From positions 1 through 41,884 of the IMG/VR virus record IMGVR_UViG_3300028590_000998: a stretch of DNA of 41,884 nt. One strand, 5' to 3'. The notes beneath the pieces are model-generated. The model did not search any database, was not told the origin of the DNA, and saw only the letters and a program-made list of their open reading frames with translations. Both the position numbers and the translations under genes were made by a program. This DNA is from a virus. Below, in pieces: positions 1-6,377 of the stretch. How positions within the stretch are numbered: the stretch's first letter is position 1; each line of letters opens with the position of its first letter.

Positions 1-297
1 TTACTTTCGCCGCTTCCCGGCGCTGCGCAGGCCGTGAAAGTATCCAGCTACCAGGTTAGCGAGGGGATCGCCGATGCGCGGCGGGCGCGTCGCCGGCAGG
101 ATGAGGCAATCGCGGGCGCCGCACTGGCGGCAAGGGAAGAGCGGGCGAACGGTGTCGAGATCGAGCGCCAGGCCGCGTTCCTCGAATCGCATCCATATGA
201 TCGCATCGATGTGGCCGGAGCGCTGGCAGCGGTAGCACCAGAAGCGCAGGTCATGCCCCGCTTCGTCGATCTCTTTCAGGGTGCGATAGCGCGGCAT
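1..297 (-). CDS. Small zinc-ribbon protein, function unknown
   Basis: A 98-residue protein at the far end of the leftward operon. It has two Cys pairs, CYRCQRSGH near residue 21 and CRQCGARDC near residue 56, with His nearby, so a metal-binding zinc ribbon is likely (inference). The 35-residue spacing between pairs fits one folded zinc ribbon. The ATG at 297 is followed by a clean frame to a TAA at the window edge. It lies 42 bases beyond the stop of the preceding gene and shares its direction. I do not recognise a named family; small zinc-ribbon proteins are common in phage accessory operons and may bind nucleic acid or protein. Confidence 0.7.
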   Translation of the reverse strand: MPRYRTLKEIDEAGHDLRFWCYRCQRSGHIDAIIWMRFEERGLALDLDTVRPLFPCRQCGARDCLILPATRPPRIGDPLANLVAGYFHGLRSAGKRRK

Positions 298-339
298 TGT
301 TCCCGGTGTGTTCCACCGGGGGTGATTCGGGCAAGAGCC

Positions 340-705
340 TTATGCCGGAGCGAAACCCTCTATCGCTTCGAAATCGCCCGGACCCAACATCGGCTCTGCC
401 ACCCAGGCATTGCCTTCCTTGATGAAGTCGCTTGGACGTGGATCGTATAGACGCGACTTGCTCCTGATGAACATGGGGTCAAAATCGGTCGGGACGGTGC
501 CAATAACGAGGCCGCACTGTCGCACTGGGAGCCGTCCGCTGGTCGAACTGAGTTCCACGCCATAGCGATGCGCCATGGCCGCGAGCCCGTGCAGCTGGAC
601 GTCGCGAGCTTCCAACGTCAGGTAGCGACCGTCATCAAGCAAATAGGTTACGACCCCGCGCCGGTCATCGCCAGGCGAAGGCAATCTCCGAACGATCGCA
701 CTCAC
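340..705 (-). CDS. Hypothetical protein coupled to the integrase
   Basis: A 121-residue protein read from a GTG at 705 that overlaps the integrase stop codon as GTGA. That 4-base overlap is the reason for choosing this start and implies translational coupling. The N-terminal half has a strand-like pattern (VVTYLLDDGRYLTLEARDVQ, residues about 18-37), followed by a Cys-containing segment (PVRQCGLVIG). The C-terminus is acidic. There is no membrane segment or recognised motif. Being co-translated with the integrase it could be an accessory or directionality factor, but nothing in the sequence proves that. Confidence 0.65.
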   Translation of the reverse strand: MSAIVRRLPSPGDDRRGVVTYLLDDGRYLTLEARDVQLHGLAAMAHRYGVELSSTSGRLPVRQCGLVIGTVPTDFDPMFIRSKSRLYDPRPSDFIKEGNAWVAEPMLGPGDFEAIEGFAPA

Positions 706-1967
706 GCCTGCTTCTCCCGTTTCTGCTGGCGTCGCCAGTGGGCTACGCCAGTGGCGACGCAGGCGATGGCGGCGGCGGTGTCGCCGGGCATATAGGTATC
801 GAGGATCGTCTTCTTGCCGATGACGGCATGGCCGCTCAATTCGGTGATCCAAGCGAGGCGTGCGCCGGCGTTCTTGTAGAAGCTCATCCCGGTGCGTCGC
901 AGGTCGCGGTACTGGACGAGCGAGATCAGCTGCGCAAACTCCAGATCGCCGCGAATGATGGCGACGGTGGCGGCGGCATCGCGCGCGGCGCGGAAGCGGC
1001 GCTGGAACATCCAGCTGGGCATCGGCTCCTCGGGCCGATCGGGATGGGGAAAGACATAGCCATGGTTGGTCGCGCGCATCGCGGCCTCGACCGTGGCGTG
1101 CAGTATCGGCGGCACGGGCGCATCGACCCAAGTGCCGGTCTTGTTCTGCACGAGGCGGAAGCCCATCACGCGGCCCCTGGCATCGACCACTTCGGCGAGG
1201 TGGCGCTGTTCGACCTCATCCAGCGATCCCATTTCGCGCCATGCCATGCGCCCGAAATCGAGGACGTCGCGCTGCCGCTGCAATATCCAGAAAGCGAGTT
1301 CGATCGAGAGCGTTACGTCGAACATGCCGAGTTCGGTCGCTGCCTCGACGATCGCGTCGCGAATCCGGCTGGGCATCATCACGCTGCGGGCGGGCGGCGA
1401 TGGGATGGTGACATCATCGGCGGGATTGTGACTGATGATCCCGATGCTCTTGGCGAAGTTGAGCAGCAGGCGAAGAACCCCCAACACGGCGGCACATTTG
1501 TGAGCGCTTTGCTTGCGCAATTCGCTCCGTAGATCGGTAATCAGCGCCGCGTCGATATCGCGGACGGCCAGTTCGCCATCGCGTGCCCAATATTCGATCT
1601 GGCGAAGCCGGGTTTCATAGTTGGTCTTGCTCTTCTCCTTGAGCCCACCCTGTTCGGGCGTGAGGGTCCAGCCGTCGCTTTTCTTGTAGGTTGCGATCAG
1701 TTCGCGCACGCGGACGATGCGGGGAAGCGGGCGCGCCGGGGCGGACGCAACCACGCCGCGCGCGTCCGCCGGCGTGCCGCGTTTCCATGCGGTGACTTCA
1801 TCGTTCAGCCGGTCGGCCTCTGTAATTGCATGGCGCTTGTCGGTGCCAAGCGCGACATTGACGAAGCCAGCCGCGCGGAGCGTCTTGCTGGGCTTCCAGT
1901 GCCATGCCGTGCTGCCATCGGCGAGCTGCTGGGGGAAGAGGCGGGGGATCTGGCGTTGCTTAGGCAT
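702..1967 (-). CDS. int: Tyrosine site-specific recombinase (phage integrase)
   Basis: A 421-residue integrase that would insert and excise the phage genome at att sites. The C-terminal catalytic domain contains a YRDLRRTG box (residues about 353-360, with Arg in place of the usual His before DLRR), SGHAV at about 378-382 (His 380) and the nucleophile in LDTYM (Tyr 392). An upstream LQRQRDVLDF segment fits the first catalytic Arg. The middle region (ELIATYKKSDGW onward) fits the core-binding SAM-like domain. The start is the ATG at 1967, 8 bases inside the upstream gene. It is a late gene of the leftward early operon, so its expression should follow the repressor-controlled promoter near 5.45 kb. 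The altered His is a substitution seen in some family members. Confidence 0.95.
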   Translation of the reverse strand: MPKQRQIPRLFPQQLADGSTAWHWKPSKTLRAAGFVNVALGTDKRHAITEADRLNDEVTAWKRGTPADARGVVASAPARPLPRIVRVRELIATYKKSDGWTLTPEQGGLKEKSKTNYETRLRQIEYWARDGELAVRDIDAALITDLRSELRKQSAHKCAAVLGVLRLLLNFAKSIGIISHNPADDVTIPSPPARSVMMPSRIRDAIVEAATELGMFDVTLSIELAFWILQRQRDVLDFGRMAWREMGSLDEVEQRHLAEVVDARGRVMGFRLVQNKTGTWVDAPVPPILHATVEAAMRATNHGYVFPHPDRPEEPMPSWMFQRRFRAARDAAATVAIIRGDLEFAQLISLVQYRDLRRTGMSFYKNAGARLAWITELSGHAVIGKKTILDTYMPGDTAAAIACVATGVAHWRRQQKREKQA

Positions 1968-2211
1968 GTGCGCGCGCCTCCGAGTTCGCGGCGGCGGCGC
2001 GCAGTTGAGCTTCCAGCAACGGCGCGTCGTCGAGGCTGTCCGCAATCTCGATCAACAGGCGCGGCGGCGGCGGTGTCGCCGAGTTGCGCATCCGCTGCCA
2101 GCTGCGCGGCGACAGGCCGAGATCGAGGCGCGCGGCATCGGGATCCGGGCGGCTGTCGGAGAATGCGCGGAACGCGGCGGCGCGCAGGCTGGCATCACGG
2201 CTTCTGGACAT
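1960..2211 (-). CDS. Small protein with a helix-turn-helix-like core
   Basis: An 83-residue protein immediately upstream of, and overlapping by 8 bases, the integrase. The segment LGLSPRSWQRMRNSATPPPP followed by LLIEIADSLDD (residues about 31-62) resembles the recognition-helix region of small phage DNA-binding proteins. The N-terminus is Arg-rich. Position next to int makes an excisionase-like role possible, but this is inference. The ATG at 2211 is preceded by a GGAGG ribosome-binding site inside a leader that recurs upstream of two other phage genes (see 2212-2234). Confidence 0.65.
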   Translation of the reverse strand: MSRSRDASLRAAAFRAFSDSRPDPDAARLDLGLSPRSWQRMRNSATPPPPRLLIEIADSLDDAPLLEAQLRAAAANSEARAHA

Positions 2212-2234
2212 CAGTTCGGCCTCCTATTGCCGGG
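2212..2234 (-). promoter_or_regulatory. Recurrent translation-initiation leader, copy 1
   Basis: On the minus strand this reads CCGGCAATAGGAGGCCGAAC just before the ATG at 2211, giving a strong GGAGG Shine-Dalgarno. Nearly the same element precedes the genes starting at 15152 and 15723. The 5' half CCGGCAA and 3' half GGAGGCCGAA are shared by all three copies; the centre differs slightly here (TA instead of AT). Confidence 0.55.
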
Positions 2235-2279
2235 GGCTATGGTCAAGCTGCGCCGGGCGACGCGGTGTGGTCAATCCCT

Positions 2280-2465
2280 CTACCTCGGATCATATTCAGG
2301 GTGTCCCGATCCGCTCATGTCATCGTAGTCATCGCCTCGCGCATCAGCTTCCTCCTGCGTCTCGATCTCACAGTAGGGTTCTTCGCACTCGTGCCACTCC
2401 CGCGGGCAGGCGCCGCAGGTTTTGCAGTACCGTGTTGCTCGTGGGCTGTAGGTCATGCGGGTCAT
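2280..2465 (-). CDS. Small acidic zinc-ribbon-like protein
   Basis: A 61-residue protein with CKTCGACPREWHECEEPYC near the N-terminus: two close Cys pairs plus His, consistent with one bound zinc (inference). The C-terminal half is strongly acidic. I chose the ATG at 2465 because it overlaps the stop of the preceding TOPRIM reading frame as ATGA, the coupling used throughout this operon; an in-frame ATG upstream at 2477 is possible. About 70 bases of noncoding sequence separate it from the next gene. Family not recognised. Confidence 0.6.
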   Translation of the reverse strand: MTRMTYSPRATRYCKTCGACPREWHECEEPYCEIETQEEADARGDDYDDMSGSGHPEYDPR

Positions 2466-2770
2466 TCGAACGTCCACCCTTGAACGAGACGCGAAATCTC
2501 CTGACGGACCTCCTCTTGTGCGGGTTCGTTCTGCGCCTCGACTTCATCCGGATGGCTTGCCGGTATGAAGCGATTGATAGCGTCTTCAAGAAGGGCCATC
2601 GCCCGGCGCGGATTGCCCACCAAGGCGTTTGCCTCGCACTTCCACACGCCGAACCGCGCCAGGTACTCCTGCACATAGGGCTTGTAGTGGTCGGGGTGGC
2701 GCGGGTCCGAGAGGTCACGCCCTCCGCCTGTTTCCAGGTTGCCGATTTTCATGAGACCAAAGGTCATCAA
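2462..2770 (-). CDS. Spo11/Top6A-like TOPRIM protein, C-terminal part after a frameshift
   Basis: This frame continues the TOPRIM protein: GLMKIGNLETGGGRDLSDPR, then a segment ending in FGVWKCEANALVGNPRRAM, matching the final TOPRIM-side segment in which a conserved EANAL/ELDAL-type motif precedes the last helix. Removing one T from the run at 2759-2761 (minus strand CTTTGG to CTTGG) joins it to the upstream frame as AQIDDL-GLMKIGN, giving a protein of about 343 residues. Options are a real one-base insertion, an assembly error, or +1 ribosomal frameshifting at CTT TGG. If translated separately, the ATG at 2750 (MKIGNLE) or a start near 2768 would be used. Its stop overlaps the next gene as ATGA, so this 3' part appears to have been maintained. 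Confidence 0.6.
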   Translation of the reverse strand: MMTFGLMKIGNLETGGGRDLSDPRHPDHYKPYVQEYLARFGVWKCEANALVGNPRRAMALLEDAINRFIPASHPDEVEAQNEPAQEEVRQEISRLVQGWTFE

Positions 2771-3491
2771 TTTGCGCTTCGGTCAGGCCGATGTTGACCA
2801 CATCGAAATCAGGGTAGTCCCAATCCAGCCCCTTGAGGTTGCTGCAGGACATGATCGTGCGGTGGAGTCCTTCGACGATATGAAGGCCTTTAGGGTCATG
2901 ATCGCCCATCGAGAGAAGGATGCAGCGCCTGCCCGCGAGCGTGTGCTCCCGGAAGCGTCTGAGCATCGCGAGTCGGGTGTGGATGTCAGTATCACCCTTC
3001 CCGTTGGTTATGCGAACATTGTATCGGTCGGCGGTCGATCGAAAGATTTGCACAAGGTCTTTCTTTTCGACGATCATCTCGACGTAATATTCGAGATCAT
3101 CCCAATAGCCGACCTCGCGAAACACGTTGGCCCAGTCGCGCAACCTGTTACTGATCTCGTCGATCGCCCACTGCGCGTGTTGCTCGGTCGTGTGGCTGGA
3201 CGCCTCGAAATCCACAACTTCAGTAGCCATGCGCGATGCGTCCGGCTCGATCACGTCGGGATCAAGCTCGCCATCCTTCCGCATATCGGTGAGCAGCTTT
3301 TCAAAGCGATCGAACTCGCCCTTCGTGATCAGCCCCAAGCCCTCTGCATAGTAGGCCCAGCCGCGGGGCCCGAACCGGTAGTTGGTGTCACGCGACATGC
3401 GCTCGATCGCTTCACCCATTTCTCGCCGTGCTTCCCTCCGCAGATGCAGCGGTCCAGAAGTGGGGGGCATTTGCAGATGGTAATCGCTCAT
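2715..3491 (-). CDS. Spo11/Top6A-like TOPRIM protein, N-terminal part (frame-disrupted)
   Basis: This 258-residue frame carries the signature of type IIB topoisomerase A subunits. A winged-helix-like segment RGWAYYAEGLGLI (residues 43-55) matches the R-x-x-x-Y-Y region that holds the DNA-cleaving tyrosine. The TOPRIM acidic residues follow: Glu 142 in MIVEKKDL and Asp 197/Asp 199 in GDHDPKG. The size fits the short stand-alone A subunits described as Mini-A in mobile elements. After IGLTEAQIDDL (residue 244) the sense is lost: the frame ends in WSHENRQPGNRRRA, while the expected continuation lies in another frame (2462-2770). The ATG at 3491 overlaps the acyl carrier protein stop. The family is assigned from motifs only. 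Confidence 0.75.
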   Translation of the reverse strand: MSDYHLQMPPTSGPLHLRREARREMGEAIERMSRDTNYRFGPRGWAYYAEGLGLITKGEFDRFEKLLTDMRKDGELDPDVIEPDASRMATEVVDFEASSHTTEQHAQWAIDEISNRLRDWANVFREVGYWDDLEYYVEMIVEKKDLVQIFRSTADRYNVRITNGKGDTDIHTRLAMLRRFREHTLAGRRCILLSMGDHDPKGLHIVEGLHRTIMSCSNLKGLDWDYPDFDVVNIGLTEAQIDDLWSHENRQPGNRRRA

Positions 3492-3772
3492 GCCGCAATG
3501 CCCGCCTTGCCGTGCTGCGCACGTACCAGCGCATCGACCATGAAGGCAGCACGCGCGATCGTGGTCATCTGCTCGGCGTCGTCGTCGGGGATGGCGATTT
3601 TGAACTCGTCCTCGATCCCCATCACGAATTCGACCAGATCGAGGCTGTCGAGATCCTTGGGGCCGACCGGGTGGCCGAATTTGAATGCGGGCTGATCGTT
3701 GCCGATGGCTTCCAGAAGGTCGGTGCCGAAATGTTCGGCGAAGACGCGGCGGACGCGTTCGATCGTTTCCAT
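3488..3772 (-). CDS. Acyl carrier protein encoded by the phage
   Basis: A 94-residue acidic protein with the acyl carrier signature LDSLDLVEFVMGIEDEF (residues 41-57). Ser 43 is the expected attachment point for 4'-phosphopantetheine, and helix 2 follows at once. The N-terminal helix (METIERVRRVFAEHFG) and the IPDDDAEQMTTI stretch also fit the ACP fold. Length is close to the usual 75-90 residues. The ATG at 3772 is chosen because the fold begins there; upstream codons are low-complexity Arg/Pro. The stop overlaps the TOPRIM start (ATGA). No fatty-acid or polyketide enzyme is nearby, so it probably relies on host enzymes or acts through a partner protein. Confidence 0.88.
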   Translation of the reverse strand: METIERVRRVFAEHFGTDLLEAIGNDQPAFKFGHPVGPKDLDSLDLVEFVMGIEDEFKIAIPDDDAEQMTTIARAAFMVDALVRAQHGKAGIAA

Positions 3773-3785
3773 GAAGGTTCCCCTG

Positions 3786-4052
3786 TTAGTGCTCGCCGAG
3801 CAGGCGGGCCGTGCGTTCGTAAGCGGTGGCGGAATCGATCGGCGGGCGACGGGGCGGGCGCGGCGTCGCGAGGTATTCGCACGCGCGCTTCTTCCACTGC
3901 CGCCAATCGGCCATGCGGTGTTCCTTGAAGGCCGAAACAAGCCCAGTGCGGATGTCCCCCGGCAAGGCGAAGAAACACCGGCTGCAGAGCCGCTGCCACC
4001 GCTTGCGCTCCTTGCCGCAGCCCGGCGTGTCGCAGAGGTGGCGGCGGCTCAT
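3786..4052 (-). CDS. Small Cys-rich (zinc-binding-like) basic protein
   Basis: An 88-residue basic protein. The N-terminus carries CDTPGCGKERKRWQRLCSRC (residues 7-26), a C-x4-C...C-x2-C pattern typical of a small zinc finger, followed by FFALPGDIR and a Trp-rich basic segment (ADWRQWKKRACEYL). The C-terminus is Pro/Arg-rich. A nucleic-acid-binding role is possible but unproven. The ATG at 4052 overlaps the previous stop as ATGA; the stop lies 13 bases before the acyl carrier protein start. Confidence 0.75.
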   Translation of the reverse strand: MSRRHLCDTPGCGKERKRWQRLCSRCFFALPGDIRTGLVSAFKEHRMADWRQWKKRACEYLATPRPPRRPPIDSATAYERTARLLGEH

Positions 4053-4204
4053 CGCTGCGGATCCTGGCGGCGGCGACGCTGATCGCGAATGTGATCGAGC
4101 CGGTCGAACTCCGCGCGTTCGTCAGCACTAAGACAGCGCCAGTGCGGGCGGCGGGCGTCGAGTTCACGCCAGCGGCGCATCTGCGCCGCCGGGAAATAAT
4201 TCAA
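4049..4204 (-). CDS. Very small basic protein, TTG start
   Basis: A 51-residue frame that fills the gap between two coupled genes. It starts at TTG 4204, which overlaps the upstream stop as TTGA, and ends in a TGA that overlaps the next ATG as ATGA. An internal ATG at 4180 would give 43 residues (MRRWRELDARRPHWRCLSAD at its N-terminus). The protein is highly charged and probably helical, ending in a run of Arg. Overlap at both ends is the main evidence that it is real. Function unknown. Confidence 0.55.
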   Translation of the reverse strand: MNYFPAAQMRRWRELDARRPHWRCLSADERAEFDRLDHIRDQRRRRQDPQR

Positions 4205-4404
4205 ACTGCGTTCCACAGGTTGAACTCCGGATAATCGAACGGGGGTGTCGCAAGGCGCGCGGCGAGAACGGGGACTGCGAAGGCGTCGGCGACGGCTTCG
4301 ATGAAATCAGGCACATCGGCCTGCGCGATCATCAAGGCCTGGGTGCCGTCGTCGTTGATGACCAGCACGGCGCGTTCGCGAGGCTTGTAGACAGCGACCG
4401 TCAT
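4201..4404 (-). CDS. Small hypothetical protein
   Basis: A 67-residue protein beginning MTVAVYKPRERAVLVINDDG. It shows a beta-rich start, a helix (DVPDFIEAVADAFAVPVLAA) and an aromatic C-terminus (PPFDYPEFNLWNAV). No named family is recognised. The ATG at 4404 overlaps the upstream stop by four bases; an in-frame ATG farther upstream would overlap the preceding gene heavily and is less likely. Confidence 0.65.
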   Translation of the reverse strand: MTVAVYKPRERAVLVINDDGTQALMIAQADVPDFIEAVADAFAVPVLAARLATPPFDYPEFNLWNAV

Positions 4405-4520
4405 GACGCGACCGCGAGTGCGCCGAGCATGGCGGCGAAGCACATTGCCAGCGCAATGCCGAAGATCGCGATGATGATTCGCGCGCCTTCGGGCGTGGGG
4501 CCAAGATCGCCGCCAGTCAC
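4401..4520 (-). CDS. 39-residue single-pass membrane peptide
   Basis: A GTG at 4520 opens a 39-residue frame beginning VTGGDLGPTPEGARI and continuing with a hydrophobic stretch (IIIAIFGIALAMCFAAMLGA, about 20 residues) that would span the membrane once. Both ends overlap neighbouring genes by four bases (GTGA at the start, ATGA at the end), which is the main evidence for translation. It pairs with the next gene upstream, which is also a tiny single-pass membrane protein. Function unknown; inhibitory or regulatory membrane peptides are possible. Confidence 0.55.
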   Translation of the reverse strand: MTGGDLGPTPEGARIIIAIFGIALAMCFAAMLGALAVAS

Positions 4521-4696
4521 TGCAGCGGCTCCGTGATGGCGAGGAGGGCCTGCAGCAGCAGCCAGCCCGACACCATGCCGGCGATCAGCATGGCGGCGCG
4601 ATCGTTGTAGTTGGCCGGGCGCGCCCTTCGAGCGGGGGGGCTGGCGCGCCCGGCCCGGCCGCGCTTGGGTGCGGCCGATTGGGGGAGGTGTTTCAT
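4517..4696 (-). CDS. 59-residue membrane protein with basic N-terminus
   Basis: A frame from the ATG at 4696 (MKHLPQSAAPKRGRAGRASP) to a TGA overlapping the next GTG. The first 33 residues are basic and Pro/Ala-rich; residues about 36-54 (AMLIAGMVSGWLLLQALLA) form one membrane segment, so the positive N-terminus should face the cytoplasm. The start overlaps the upstream stop as ATGA. Together with 4401-4520 it forms a pair of co-translated membrane peptides. Confidence 0.55.
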   Translation of the reverse strand: MKHLPQSAAPKRGRAGRASPPARRARPANYNDRAAMLIAGMVSGWLLLQALLAITEPLQ

Positions 4697-5025
4697 CTGC
4701 CGCGCGCCCGCGCTATGACAGCGCTAGCGGTGGCTGAGGCTTTCGCCTCGATGTCGTCGGCGATCCGGATAGCGGCTTCGCCCATGCGGCGCAGATCCTC
4801 GGTCGCCAGCGTGCGCGAGACGGCGCAGCACGCGCAGTTGGCGCTGATCACCAGGAAGCCTAATTCGTTGCCGGTGTCTGACATCATCGTGCCGAGATTC
4901 AGCGCTGCGCCGGGGTGCACGGTTACCGGCCCTTGGCCGAAGTCAGCGGTGAACGGCGCGGCCTGCATCGTGTCGCTGATGACGTTGCAAGCCGTATCGC
5001 TGTGGCCGGATACAATGTGCTTCAT
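4693..5025 (-). CDS. Hypothetical phage protein
   Basis: A 110-residue protein. The central part (FGQGPVTVHPGAALNLGTMM and GFLVISANCACCAV) suggests beta strands ending in a C-A-C-C cluster at about residues 64-67, and the C-terminus is a long Ala-rich helix. The CACC cluster could bind metal or be redox active, but this is speculation. The start overlaps the preceding helix-turn-helix gene by four bases. Confidence 0.65.
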   Translation of the reverse strand: MKHIVSGHSDTACNVISDTMQAAPFTADFGQGPVTVHPGAALNLGTMMSDTGNELGFLVISANCACCAVSRTLATEDLRRMGEAAIRIADDIEAKASATASAVIARARGR

Positions 5026-5426
5026 GCCCCCGCGCCCAAGCTGGCGGCGCGAAGGCGCATTTGCTCACGGATCGGGCGTGCGACGGGCTGGGCGGGCGCG
5101 GCGGGGCCGCGACCATCCAGCCATGCGTCTACCTCGCCCGCGTCCCACCGGCTCTTGCCGTAGATGCTGCGCGGACCGTGGATGGGCATGCCGCATTCGA
5201 TGCGGGGCGTGCAGGGAAGGGGCATGCCATCGTGCTTTGCGAGCGCGCGCAGCTTGTCGATGACGGTACGGCTGGAAAGGTGGGCCAGCTTCAGCGCGCG
5301 GGCGAGGTCGCCAACGGCATATTCGCCACGTTTACCGCCCGTGGCCTCAAGCCGCGGCGCCGAGGCGCGCGCGTGCCGGATCGCCGGGCGCCGCATGACA
5401 ATCGGCAGCGGCGTGACGTCACCCAT
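5022..5426 (-). CDS. Helix-turn-helix protein, first gene of the leftward operon
   Basis: A 134-residue protein. Residues about 36-62 (YAVGDLARALKLAHLSSRTVIDKLRALAKH) form a helix-turn-helix, and the later SRWDAGEVDAWLDGR resembles the C-terminal helix of excisionase/MerR-type winged helices. A DNA-binding regulator or excisionase is therefore plausible (inference). It is the first gene after the operator-bearing promoter at 5459-5487, and its leader contains a 19-base inverted repeat. The ATG at 5426 has an AGGGAG ribosome-binding site. Confidence 0.7.
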   Translation of the reverse strand: MGDVTPLPIVMRRPAIRHARASAPRLEATGGKRGEYAVGDLARALKLAHLSSRTVIDKLRALAKHDGMPLPCTPRIECGMPIHGPRSIYGKSRWDAGEVDAWLDGRGPAAPAQPVARPIREQMRLRAASLGAGA

Positions 5427-5440
5427 CTGTTTACTCCCTT

Positions 5441-5459
5441 CAGCTGTTGTCCACAGCTG
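5441..5459. repeat. Inverted repeat in the leader of the leftward operon
   Basis: CAGCTGT and ACAGCTG arms of 7 bases surround a 5-base centre. The sequence includes TTGTCCACA at 5447-5455, one mismatch from the DnaA box TTATCCACA. It lies just downstream of the predicted -10 and upstream of the ATG at 5426, so it could act as an operator, an RNA hairpin or a DnaA site. Confidence 0.45.
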
Positions 5460-5487
5460 AAATAAACAGATTGTTTATAACTGACAA
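5459..5487 (-). promoter_or_regulatory. Leftward early promoter with operator in its spacer
   Basis: On the minus strand TTGTCA (5487-5482) and TATTTC (5464-5459) are 17 bases apart, a plausible sigma-70-like promoter. The perfect palindrome AAACAGATTGTTT (5464-5476) lies between the two boxes, so a bound repressor would block RNA polymerase. It serves the gene starting at 5426 and probably the whole leftward operon. Confidence 0.6.
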
Positions 5488-5496
5488 GGGAGGGCG

Positions 5497-5532
5497 AAAA
5501 AAAAGGCAACAGATTGTTACTCTGCTGCCTTT
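5497..5532 (-). terminator. Rho-independent terminator of the repressor transcript
   Basis: A 12-base stem (5502-5513 with 5521-5532, one G-U pair) and a 7-base loop are followed on the minus strand by eight T residues. It lies just after the repressor stop. The loop side contains a near-copy of the operator (CAACAGATTGTTA, 5507-5519). Confidence 0.85.
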
Positions 5533-5553
5533 CGATGGTGCTGTGAAGGGTGT

Positions 5554-5949
5554 TCAGGCCTCTTTTGGTTCATCCTCTTCAGGCGGCTGCGAGGTCCATT
5601 CCTTAAGGTTGCGCGTATGCTCGCGCACCGCATTGCGGAGCGGGGCGTCGAGCGAGAGATAGTCTCGCCAGAAGTCGCGTTCACCGGCGGGCACCGTGAA
5701 CGCCGTTTCGCCAGGGAGGAAGAGGTCCGCAGCATCGACGTCGAGCGCGCGGGCGATGCTGACGCGGTATCGATCGGTCAGCTGCCGCTCTCCGCGCTCC
5801 AGCATGCCGAACATCTGCGCAGACAGGCCTACCTTGGCCCCTGCTTCTTCGAGCGTGAGATCGCGCTTCTTGCGCCAGTAGCGGATCCGGTTGGGGAGTT
5901 CGTCGATCGCCTTTGCCATAGGCGTATGCAAATAGTGGATATTCGGCAT
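5554..5949 (-). CDS. XRE-family phage repressor (CI-like)
   Basis: A 131-residue repressor with an N-terminal helix-turn-helix: RIRYWRKKRDLTLEEAGAKV, then GLSAQMFGMLERGERQLTD (residues about 21-60). The C-terminus is acidic and lacks the Ser/Lys peptidase of LexA-type CI proteins, so induction would need another mechanism (inference). The ATG at 5949 follows a GGGGA ribosome-binding site; an internal ATG at 5919 is possible. It is transcribed divergently from the Cro-like gene, has its own terminator, and is the obvious candidate to bind the AAACA-N3-TGTTT palindromes. Confidence 0.88.
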   Translation of the reverse strand: MPNIHYLHTPMAKAIDELPNRIRYWRKKRDLTLEEAGAKVGLSAQMFGMLERGERQLTDRYRVSIARALDVDAADLFLPGETAFTVPAGERDFWRDYLSLDAPLRNAVREHTRNLKEWTSQPPEEDEPKEA

Positions 5950-6026
5950 CAAGCTTATCCCCTGTTATGTTTCGTTTTGCGATTCCCGGCTGGACAAGAA
6001 CGAAACAGATAGTTTAGTTTTTGGCA
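5950..6026. promoter_or_regulatory. Divergent immunity control region with operator-like site
   Basis: A 77-base AT-richer gap between the repressor and the Cro-like gene. It contains AAACAGATAGTTT at 6003-6015, one mismatch from the palindrome at 5464-5476, and a TGTTTCG half-site near 5969. Promoters in both directions are expected, but no pair of boxes stands out clearly. Confidence 0.6.
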
Positions 6027-6377
6027 ATGCTCAATCTGGGTGCCTTGAAACTCCGCCGCTGGCGTCTGCAAACGCTGACAACCTGTCCCGACACGGGACG
6101 GGCTAAGTCGTTGACGCAAGAGGAAATGGGCAGGCGGGCCGGGGTCTCGTCGATGATGATCAGCCTGTTGGAGAAGGGCGAGCGCACGCCGGGTTTCCGG
6201 CTTGCGCTGCGGCTCAACCAGATGGGCGTTTGCGCAGTTGAGGATTGGGCGAGCAAGGCCCGCTGCATCGCGTGCGGGATAGCGCTGGGCCGCGACGCAC
6301 CGGATTGCGCCGCGGAGGATTGCGAGTGGCGCGAGAGCGAAGCGGCCGTGGCCACGGGCGAGAGGGCGGCGGCGTGA
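6027..6377 (+). CDS. Cro-like helix-turn-helix regulator with zinc-binding-like tail
   Basis: A 116-residue protein starting at the ATG at 6027 (a TTG at 6021 is the alternative). SLTQEEMGRRAGVSSMMISLLEKGERTPGF is a typical XRE helix-turn-helix. The C-terminal part carries CIACGIALG and CAAEDCEW, two Cys pairs suggesting a zinc ribbon. As the first gene rightward of the repressor it occupies the cro position. It ends in a GTGA overlap with the next gene. Confidence 0.75.
   Translation: MLNLGALKLRRWRLQTLTTCPDTGRAKSLTQEEMGRRAGVSSMMISLLEKGERTPGFRLALRLNQMGVCAVEDWASKARCIACGIALGRDAPDCAAEDCEWRESEAAVATGERAAA

Noticed and set aside
5447-5455. A replication origin based on the DnaA-box-like TTGTCCACA.
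   Set aside because: Only one such site was noticed and it lies within a short inverted repeat of the operon leader.
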